Source: CAYGLV01 sp964351025 | Lineage (GTDB): Bacteria > Actinomycetota > Thermoleophilia > Gaiellales > Gaiellaceae | Direction of reading: 5' to 3' | Length of the DNA: 11,634 bases | Assembly: GCA_964351025.1 (NCBI GenBank) | Contig: CAYGLV010000070.1 | Location: 1-11,634 of the forward strand | Part shown: positions 7,352 through 11,634 of the stretch, one piece after another | Position numbering within the stretch: position 1 is the stretch's first letter | How the letters are laid out: the number at the start of each line of letters is the position of its first letter | The notes under the pieces: generated by a model | The model's database searches: none | The model's input: only the letters and a program-made list of their open reading frames with translations | Told to the model about the DNA's origin: nothing | Position numbers and translations under genes: made by a program

Positions 7352-7936
7352 CTACTTGGGAGGAGCGGTGGGCATGAAGTTGGGGTCGACCCGACCCGGG
7401 GCGACCTTCCCGAACGGGGAGGTGAACGTACGCGCACCGATGTGGAGGAACCAGATGCCGCTGACGCCGCGCTTCCCGCCGTGGACGTCCGTCTTCAGGT
7501 CGTGGAAGTGGTTGATGCCCGGTCCGTAGAGCCTGTTCACGCGGGCCTTGTCGGCCTGCGTGAAGATCCCGGGGATTCCGACGGCGATCCAGTTGAGGTT
7601 CTTCGCGTTCGCGAGATTCATGCTGTCGAAGTGCAGCGCGAGGACGAGGCCGCTCGGCAGGGCGAGCACCCGGTGATCGGACATCGAGTTGAGCTTGAGC
7701 GAGGTTGCCGGCCGGAAGTTCTGCACGAGCTGCTGCCAGAACTTCGCGTCGCGCTCGGCGACGGTGAGGCGGGCGCGGAGAGCGGTGAGCTCCCGCGTCT
7801 GGGTGGACGGCGTCGCGGTGGTCGCTCCGCTCGAGGAGCCGAGCACGGCTCCGGCGGTGAGACCGGCGGCGGCGAGTGCGACGAGGGACGCGATCAGCGC
7901 CCTGCGCCGGAGCGGAGCACGAACGGCTTTCTGCAT
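7352..7936 (-). CDS. Exported or membrane-anchored protein of unknown function, 194 aa
   Basis: I do not recognise this family. The N-terminus is basic (MQKAVRAPLRRRALIASL) and leads into a hydrophobic segment at about 13-33. A Ser/Thr-rich stretch follows, then a short likely coiled coil (TRELTALRARLTVAERDAKF, about 46-65) and a globular part with FWQQLVQNF, LPSGLVLALHFDSMN, GINHFHDLKTDVHGG and IWFLHIGARTF. Several histidines are present and no cysteine is seen in the mature part. The start is ATG 7936 behind AAGGAG. The gene is divergent from the ECF sigma factor at 8056 (about 119 nt between starts) and separated from DUF3179 B by a strong hairpin. Its closeness to the sigma factor makes it a candidate regulon member or an atypical partner; this is inference. 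Confidence 0.85.
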   Translation of the reverse strand: MQKAVRAPLRRRALIASLVALAAAGLTAGAVLGSSSGATTATPSTQTRELTALRARLTVAERDAKFWQQLVQNFRPATSLKLNSMSDHRVLALPSGLVLALHFDSMNLANAKNLNWIAVGIPGIFTQADKARVNRLYGPGINHFHDLKTDVHGGKRGVSGIWFLHIGARTFTSPFGKVAPGRVDPNFMPTAPPK

Positions 7937-8055
7937 GTTTCTTCTCCTTCGGTAGTCGGCGGGTACAAACCGTTCGATGCCGGGAGGCGCGCCGCCGATT
8001 CACGGCGACCCCCGATTTTCGGCGGCCGCTCCTTGCGAGCCCGTACGATCACGCT
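7937..8055. promoter_or_regulatory. Divergent promoter region between the unknown exported protein and ECF sigma factor
   Basis: These 119 bases must hold promoters for both flanking genes. A TACGAT hexamer at 8044-8049 lies 6 nt before the GTG of the sigma gene, which would place the transcript start at the start codon (leaderless mRNA, common in actinobacteria). No Shine-Dalgarno is visible before that GTG. No convincing -35 element is seen. Confidence 0.4.
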
Positions 8056-8622
8056 GTGCGTTCCGGCGGGGATGACGACGCGGCGCTTGTCCGTGCAGCT
8101 CAGCAGGGCGACGTGGACGCGTTCGCCGAGATCGTCCGGCGGCACGAGCGACGGCTGCGCCTGGTGCTCCTGCGCGTTCTCGACGACACGCGCGACGTCG
8201 AGGAGGCGGTTCAGGACGCGTTCGTGCAGGCGTGGCGTCACCTCGATCGCTACCGGGGCGACGCGGCGGTGTTCACCTGGCTCTACCGGATCGGGGTCAA
8301 CGAAGCGCTGGCGCGAACCCGCAAGAAGCGGATCAGCACGACCGATCTCGCGTCTTCCGACGTGGAGGACGTGCGCGACGTTCGCAGGGAGCTGCAGCCG
8401 GAGGCGAACGCCGAGGCCGCCGACGTGCGCGCCCGCGTGATTGCAGGCCTCAACGAGCTCCCGCTCGACTACCGGGAGGCGGTCGTGCTGCGCGACATCG
8501 CGGGACTCTCGAACGACGAGGTCGCCGCTGCGCTCGGCCTCTCCGTTCCCGCGGCCAAGAGCCGCATCCATCGAGGGCGGCTCCAGCTTCGCGAGCTGCT
8601 CGAGCCCCTCCGGGGCACGTGA
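8056..8622 (+). CDS. ECF-type RNA polymerase sigma factor
   Basis: This 188-residue sigma factor has only regions 2 and 4, the normal ECF size. Region 2 contains VEEAVQDAFVQAWRHLDRYR and FTWLYRIGVNEAL. The linker is acidic. Region 4 has LDYREAVVLRDIAGLSNDEV and a helix-turn-helix ending AKSRIHRGRLQLRELL. The start is GTG 8056; the longer open frame upstream lacks family similarity. Unlike the factor at 2-511 there is no anti-sigma gene after it: the next gene, 33 nt away, is convergent. The exported protein gene transcribed away from it is the only candidate partner by position. The target promoters are unknown. Confidence 0.94.
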   Translation: MRSGGDDDAALVRAAQQGDVDAFAEIVRRHERRLRLVLLRVLDDTRDVEEAVQDAFVQAWRHLDRYRGDAAVFTWLYRIGVNEALARTRKKRISTTDLASSDVEDVRDVRRELQPEANAEAADVRARVIAGLNELPLDYREAVVLRDIAGLSNDEVAAALGLSVPAAKSRIHRGRLQLRELLEPLRGT

Positions 8623-8655
8623 CCCGCTTCAAGGTCGACGCCCGAGAGGCGGTTG

Positions 8656-9234
8656 TTACTTTCGGGGGAATCCGGCGGCCACCCGCAGCTCGCGGAGCAG
8701 CTCCGCGACAGGCGGCCGGTCGTCGCGGCGCTGCGGACGGGCGTAGGTGACGATCCCGTCGGGTCCGACGACGAAGTCCCCGCCGAGTTGCAGCGTGTCC
8801 CGGCCGAGCCGCCGGACACGCTCGCCCCTGACGACGAGCCCGGCGTAGCGAGCCCAGACGCGCGGATCGAGCCAGACGCCGGCGACGCCCGATCGGCGCA
8901 TGCCCCAGGCGCGGTAGGCAGCGCGGTCGCCGTCGACGAGCACCGGATACGGCACGTCGAGACCGCTCAGGAGCCCGTTGCGCACGAGAGCGGGATCGTC
9001 GTGAACGACGAACACGGCTGTGGCGCCCAGGTCGTCGAGCTTCTGCTTCTGGCTCAGCACCTTCACGAGGTGCGCGCGGCAGATCAGTCAGCCGGCGTGG
9101 CGCAGAAAGCTGACGAGCACCGGCTGTCCGCGGAAGGCTTCGAGGCTGACCGTTCCGCCCGCGAGCGCGGGCAGCTCCAGCCGGGGAGCGAGGGCTCCGG
9201 TGGCTGGCGGGAGTGGTAGGGGCGTAGGGGTCAA
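8656..9234 (-). CDS. Selenocysteine-containing PRXL2/SelU-like peroxiredoxin family protein, TGA at codon 49 read as Sec
   Basis: This is a 192-residue thioredoxin-fold protein of the AhpC/TSA type closest to the PRXL2/SelU group, if TGA 9088-9090 is decoded. The N-terminal part has LELPALAGGTVSLEAFRGQ and VLVSFLRHAG, then U49-L-I-C52-RAH. Relatives read FxRHxG-C-x2-C-R, so the TGA stands at the first cysteine of C-x2-C; selenoprotein U itself carries Sec at this position. The downstream part keeps the fold: GATAVFVVHDD, YPVLVDGDRAAYRAWG, and LGGDFVVGPDGIVTYA at the end. The likely role is thiol-dependent peroxide or disulfide reduction in the cytoplasm. The start is TTG 9234 with GGGAG 6 nt before it, 17 nt after the CCGG protein, so it is the last gene of the plsY operon. 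A GTG at 9066 would make a fragment without the active site. Alternatives are a nonsense mutation or a sequencing error. Confidence 0.87.
9057..9073 (-). promoter_or_regulatory. Candidate bacterial SECIS hairpin of the peroxiredoxin
   Basis: The perfect stem GCACCT/AGGTGC closes the loop CGTGA, which lies at +21 to +25 after the TGA. The loop has G at its second position and contains GT, and the TGA-to-loop distance falls in the 16-37 nt range of published bacterial SECIS models. Stem length (6 bp) equals that of the candidate in the reductase gene, although the sequences differ. Confidence 0.72.
9088..9090 (-). other. In-frame TGA, predicted selenocysteine codon (Sec49)
   Basis: TGA lies between FLRHAG and LICRAH, at the peroxidatic position of the family. 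The reading frame is open and family-like on both sides without a shift. Confidence 0.85.
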
Positions 9235-9240
9235 TCGCTT

Positions 9241-9245
9241 CTCCC
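9241..9245 (-). promoter_or_regulatory. Shine-Dalgarno deciding the TTG start at 9234
   Basis: GGGAG lies 6 nt before TTG 9234 on the minus strand. A longer reading frame in this frame runs back over the CCGG gene but is only its shadow. Confidence 0.65.
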
Positions 9246-9251
9246 GGCGGC

Positions 9252-9524
9252 CTATGCAAGCCAGGCGAGCCCATCCCAGAACGCGCAAACGCGTCCGTGC
9301 CGGCCGAGCTCGAGGTAAAGCGACTCGGGCAGTCGCATCCCGACGGTGACGTACAGCTCGATCCCGTCGGCGTCCACACGACGGAATACCTTGTCGGGTG
9401 CGCTGGTCGATGCCTCGAGCTGCACCATCCCCCCACAGCAGCGAGCCTTGCGTGGCCACGCATAGAGCGCGCCGCCGCCGCGCTGCACGCGGTCGATCAC
9501 CTCGGGTGGGGCGACGATCTCCAT
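9252..9524 (-). CDS. Small CCGG-motif protein of unknown function, 90 aa
   Basis: This 90-residue protein begins MEIVAPPEVIDRVQRGGGAL and carries a vicinal cysteine motif ARCCGG (Cys29, Cys30), then VQLEAS, a middle part with FRRVDADGIELYV, and a C-terminal RVCAFWDGLAWL (Cys80). It reminds me of short actinobacterial hypothetical proteins with a CCGG loop, but I cannot name a family. Adjacent cysteines suggest redox or metal binding. The start ATG 9524 is 4 nt past the stop of degV, and its TAG ends 17 nt before the Sec peroxiredoxin start. It therefore sits in the operon directly before a selenol/thiol enzyme and is a plausible redox partner. That partnership is inferred only from position and cysteines. 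Confidence 0.82.
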   Translation of the reverse strand: MEIVAPPEVIDRVQRGGGALYAWPRKARCCGGMVQLEASTSAPDKVFRRVDADGIELYVTVGMRLPESLYLELGRHGRVCAFWDGLAWLA

Positions 9525-9528
9525 GCCG

Positions 9529-10338
9529 TCAGCGTACGTCGTGCCACCAGAAAGCGCCGAAGCTCAGCGGGCCGGTGCGCGCGCCGACCGAAGGGCCGAC
9601 GCGGTAGCGGATCACTTCGACGACCTTGTCGGAGTCCCCGAGCGCGCGTGCGAGGGCGTCCGCCGCGGGAGCGGTGAGCGGGGCGGCGTGGCCGACGGCT
9701 GCGCGAAGCGGGCCGTTGTGGGAGAGGACGTGAGAGGCCATCAGCTCGGCCGCGGCCTCGAGGCTCGCGGCTAAGCCGAGCCTCGTCGTCCGGCCGTCGG
9801 CGAGCGAGAAGAGCGGAAGCCCGTCATACGCCGGAACGCGGCCGCCGGGCGCCGCGGCGGCGACGAACACGTTGCCGAGGGTCGGGCCGAGCCGCTCGAT
9901 CATCGCGGTGACCCGGCTCGCCGAGACGCCCGCTGCGACCGCCTCCGCGGCGGCGAGCACACAGACGCCGACGCCGAAGCTCGCCGTGCCGCTGTCGATC
10001 ACCGTCACAGGAAGCGGAGCCTCGCGCGCGGCGAGCTCGGCCGACCCGATCGTCCCCGAGATCCTGCTGCCGACATGGATCGAGAGCACCTCGCGAGCCC
10101 CTCGAGCCGCGGCTGCGGCGTACGCGTCGGCGAACCGCCCCGGGCTCGGCGGCGACGTCGTCGCGCGTGCACCGGAGGCGAGGCGCGCGTAGAAGAGATC
10201 GGCGTCCAGCTCGAGCTCGTCGTACGGCTCGCCGTCGAGAGCGATGCCAACCGGCACGACCTGGAGGTCGAGCTCGGCGACGAGCGCCGCCGGAAGCTGC
10301 GCGCTGGAGTCCGTGCAGAGCGCCACGTTCCCGGTCAT
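9529..10338 (-). CDS. DegV family protein (fatty-acid-binding, FakB-like)
   Basis: This 269-residue DegV protein begins VALCTDSSAQLP, followed by VVPVGI, TTSPPSPGRF, SIHVGSRISGTIGSA and VTVIDSGTASFGVG, the characteristic serine-rich fatty-acid-binding signatures of the family. Characterised relatives (FakB) present a fatty acid to the kinase FakA, giving acyl-phosphate. Its start ATG (10336-10338) overlaps the TGA of plsY as ATGA, so the two are translationally coupled. PlsY consumes acyl-phosphate, so the pairing makes metabolic sense. No fakA is visible here. The C-terminal domain is shorter and more Ala-rich than in typical members but complete. The specific fatty acid bound is unknown. 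Confidence 0.93.
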   Translation of the reverse strand: MTGNVALCTDSSAQLPAALVAELDLQVVPVGIALDGEPYDELELDADLFYARLASGARATTSPPSPGRFADAYAAAAARGAREVLSIHVGSRISGTIGSAELAAREAPLPVTVIDSGTASFGVGVCVLAAAEAVAAGVSASRVTAMIERLGPTLGNVFVAAAAPGGRVPAYDGLPLFSLADGRTTRLGLAASLEAAAELMASHVLSHNGPLRAAVGHAAPLTAPAADALARALGDSDKVVEVIRYRVGPSVGARTGPLSFGAFWWHDVR

Positions 10339-10991
10339 CGGGCCATCTTCGGCCGCTTAGCGCCGCCGCGGAGAAGAGGCAGCAGCACCCGCGATGCGAT
10401 GACGGCGATCGTCGCGGCGTTGGCGAGCGGGAGCATCGCCGTCGGCGGCGGCCCCCAGAGATTCGGCAGCCCGCGCTTCCACCAGACGATCCCGGCGAGC
10501 ACCCACGCCGTCGAGGAGGCCGCCGCGGCTGCGAGCGCCGGCCGCCGCACGCCCGGAAGACGTGCGATGCCCATGGCTATCGCGGCGTCGAGCGGTGCGA
10601 ACGCGGGGAATGTCGCGACGCACTGCCCGAAGCTCGTCGCGATCCCCTTGCCACCCCGGAATCCGTTCCAGGCGGGGTAGCAGTGCCCGGCGACCGCCGC
10701 GACCCCGGCGGCGTGCGCTCCCGTGTGGCCTGCGAGCGCCCGGCCCGCGGTGCAGGCGACGACCCCCTTCGCGACGTCCGCCGCCGTCACCGCGAGGCCG
10801 GCGCGGCGCCCCAGCACTCGCAGCGCGTTCATCCCGCCGGGGTTCCCGCTCCCGGCCGAGCGGAGATCGACGGCCCCGCCCGCAGTCAGGCGCGAGGCGA
10901 TGTCCGCGGACGGCAGCGTGCCGAGCAGGTATCCCGACACGGCTGCGCCGAGCACCCGAGGAGCCCAGTTCGACGAGTGTCGAGTGCGCAC
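10335..10991 (-). CDS. plsY: Glycerol-3-phosphate acyltransferase PlsY
   Basis: This integral membrane protein transfers an acyl group from acyl-phosphate to glycerol-3-phosphate, the first step of phosphatidic acid synthesis. Family motifs are present: SGYLLGTLPSADI (19-31, first membrane helix), SAGSGNPGGMNALRVLG (45-61, usually GSGNPGATN), and HCYPAWNGFRGGKGIAT (103-119). Further hydrophobic segments lie at about 64-82, 125-145, 155-171 and 187-208. With GTG 10991 the length is 218, near the usual 200. GTG 10955 (206 residues) is the alternative; neither has a good Shine-Dalgarno. A longer open frame to 11294 adds Arg/Gly-rich sequence unlike the family. It heads the operon plsY-degV-CCGG-peroxiredoxin. 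The Ala-Thr of the GSGNPGATN motif is replaced by Gly-Met. Confidence 0.92.
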   Translation of the reverse strand: MRTRHSSNWAPRVLGAAVSGYLLGTLPSADIASRLTAGGAVDLRSAGSGNPGGMNALRVLGRRAGLAVTAADVAKGVVACTAGRALAGHTGAHAAGVAAVAGHCYPAWNGFRGGKGIATSFGQCVATFPAFAPLDAAIAMGIARLPGVRRPALAAAAASSTAWVLAGIVWWKRGLPNLWGPPPTAMLPLANAATIAVIASRVLLPLLRGGAKRPKMAR

Positions 10992-11365
10992 ACCGCGTCT
11001 GATGCGCCGGTCGCCCCCGCCGATTCGTGTGCGCGGCCTTCTGGGGCGGATGTGCCGGCGACCGCGCCCGTCGCCCCGAAACCCGCTTGGGGATTCCCCG
11101 CAGCCACCGTGTGGTAGCCGCACCTCACAGCTGCCGAACCTCGGTGAACCGGTAGGCAAGACGGGCGGGGAAATCCGTCCACAGTGTGCCCCGCCTATGA
11201 ACCCGCGATTGGGCGCAGCTAACGTGCTGCTAACGAAACGGCTGTAACGGGTCCTTCGTTGCTTTTGGTCTCTGCCGTTGTCGAGGAGTCGCAAACCCGC
11301 ATGAACCGCCGGTTTGAGGGCAGCGGGCGTAAGCAGCCCGAGACAGACGGAGAGGCCCGAAACAA
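10992..11365. other. Non-coding stretch upstream of plsY
   Basis: No reading frame here looks like protein on either strand; those present are Arg/Gly/Pro-rich and lack family motifs. The plsY promoter should lie within it. From about 11220 the base composition drops in GC (AACGAAACGGCTGTAACGG and TTGCTTTTGG), and small inverted repeats appear (for example CGGGC-GTAAGCA-GCCCG near 11324-11340). This would fit an intergenic or element-boundary segment. No RNA gene could be recognised in it. Confidence 0.5.
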
Positions 11366-11410
11366 TTCGACAAGCTGGGGGTCACTGGTTCGAGCCCAGT
11401 ACCGCCCACC
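11366..11410 (+). tRNA. 3' half of a tRNA (Val-like), 5' half absent; possible attachment-site remnant
   Basis: The T-arm is perfect: ACTGG (11384-11388), loop TTCGAGC, CCAGT (11396-11400). It is followed by a 7-nt acceptor strand ACCGCCC, discriminator A and CC, with T in place of the final A. GGGGGTCACTGG before it matches the variable loop and T-arm start of common tRNA-Val(GAC), and GAC occurs at 11369-11371 where that anticodon would lie. Upstream sequence does not supply a D-arm or a GGGCGGT acceptor partner at tRNA distance, so the 5' half is missing. Tyrosine integrases often use the 3' half of a tRNA gene as attachment core and leave such a copy at one end of an element. The isotype call is tentative. 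Confidence 0.55.
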
Positions 11411-11459
11411 TCGCGTCCCCGGCCGGCGACGCCTCCCGGCCGGCGGAGCCGGCCTCCGG
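11411..11459 (+). repeat. 49-bp GC-rich direct repeat, copy 1
   Basis: The segment beginning TCGCGTCCCCGGCCGG and ending GAGCCGGCCTCCGG recurs at 11586-11634 with one mismatch (GACGCC against GATGCC). Each copy contains short inverted repeats (CGGAG-CCGGC-CTCCG). It begins directly after the tRNA 3' half. Confidence 0.85.
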
Positions 11460-11585
11460 CGCCGCCTCGCCCCGCTGCGCGCACCGGGCTCTCCGGGGCC
11501 GTATTACGCATACTGTCCCCTCCGGCCCGGCACGCGCAGCGGAGCGCCGGGAACGCGAGGGGCCGCGGCTCACGTTCCAGCACCG

Positions 11586-11634
11586 TCGCGTCCCCGGCCG
11601 GCGATGCCTCCCGGCCGGCGGAGCCGGCCTCCGG
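11586..11634 (+). repeat. 49-bp GC-rich direct repeat, copy 2, reaching the window end
   Basis: This is the second copy of the repeat at 11411-11459, 175 bp apart start to start and 48 of 49 bases identical. It runs to the last base of the window, so the repeat may be longer or part of a larger array outside. The 126 bases between the copies hold no recognisable gene. Confidence 0.85.

Noticed and set aside
10992..11294. Longer plsY reading from 11294
   Set aside because: The extra 101 residues are Arg/Gly/Pro-rich without family similarity; PlsY proteins begin just before the first membrane helix.
11040..11410. tmRNA (ssrA) ending with the T-arm at 11384-11400
   Set aside because: No resume-codon tag reading frame ending in an ALAA-like sequence and no 5' acceptor with the conserved TTCGAC segment could be found at the expected distance.
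11325..11410. Complete tRNA, including tRNA-Sec with a long variable arm
   Set aside because: There is no D-arm with GG, no TCA anticodon in a 7-nt loop, and the acceptor GGGCGTA pairs with only five of seven bases.
11230..11583. Minus-strand open frame containing GGTGLEPVTPSLSN
   Set aside because: This is the antisense translation of the tRNA 3' half, a common phantom protein in databases.

Overview
The window is GC-rich and gene-dense. Many GTG/TTG starts and 4-base start/stop overlaps are present. The gene families (ECF sigma factors with a zinc-finger anti-sigma, DUF3179 lipoprotein-like proteins, actinobacterial-type flavoprotein disulfide reductases, PlsY, DegV) suggest an Actinomycetota chromosome, possibly a Thermoleophilia-like lineage. 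The taxonomic placement is an inference from gene content and style, not from a marker gene.

Layout. Positions 1-864 (+) hold the 3' part of an ECF sigma factor and a soluble zinc-binding anti-sigma factor. Positions 861-4218 (-) hold three genes read right to left: a flavoprotein disulfide reductase whose first redox cysteine is encoded by in-frame TGA (2848-4218), a membrane-anchored DUF3179 protein (1658-2743), and a stand-alone NAD(P)H-hydrate epimerase-like protein (861-1613). Positions 4401-6194 (+) hold an 89-residue unknown, a 27-residue coupled mini-ORF, and a second disulfide reductase with an ordinary C-x4-C. Facing it is a second DUF3179 gene (6203-7285, -), then a secreted/anchored unknown (7352-7936, -), and divergently a second ECF sigma factor (8056-8622, +). 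Positions 8656-10991 (-) form a tight operon read right to left: plsY, degV, a small CCGG-motif protein, and a PRXL2/SelU-like peroxiredoxin whose peroxidatic position is again an in-frame TGA. The right end (10992-11634) has no convincing protein gene. It holds a 3' half of a tRNA (Val-like) and a 49-bp direct repeat.

Main result. Two independent genes are interrupted by a single TGA at exactly the position where their families carry a catalytic redox cysteine: GGT-TGA-ITRGC in the reductase and HAG-TGA-LIC in the peroxiredoxin. In both, the frame continues without break to a normal family C-terminus. In both, a perfect 6-bp stem-loop begins 15-27 nt after the TGA, with a G in the first two loop positions (loops GGTC and CGTGA), matching the published layout of bacterial SECIS elements. 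I therefore read both as selenoproteins and annotate them full length. A conventional gene caller would split or truncate both.

How the genes may fit together. The theme is thiol/selenol redox chemistry: two disulfide-reductase flavoproteins (one Sec, one Cys), a Sec peroxiredoxin, and two exported CPLC-motif DUF3179 proteins, with ECF regulators nearby. PlsY and DegV form a separate lipid theme (acyl-phosphate transfer and fatty-acid binding). Genes for selenocysteine synthesis and insertion (selA, selB, selC, selD) are not in this window and must be elsewhere if the reading is right.
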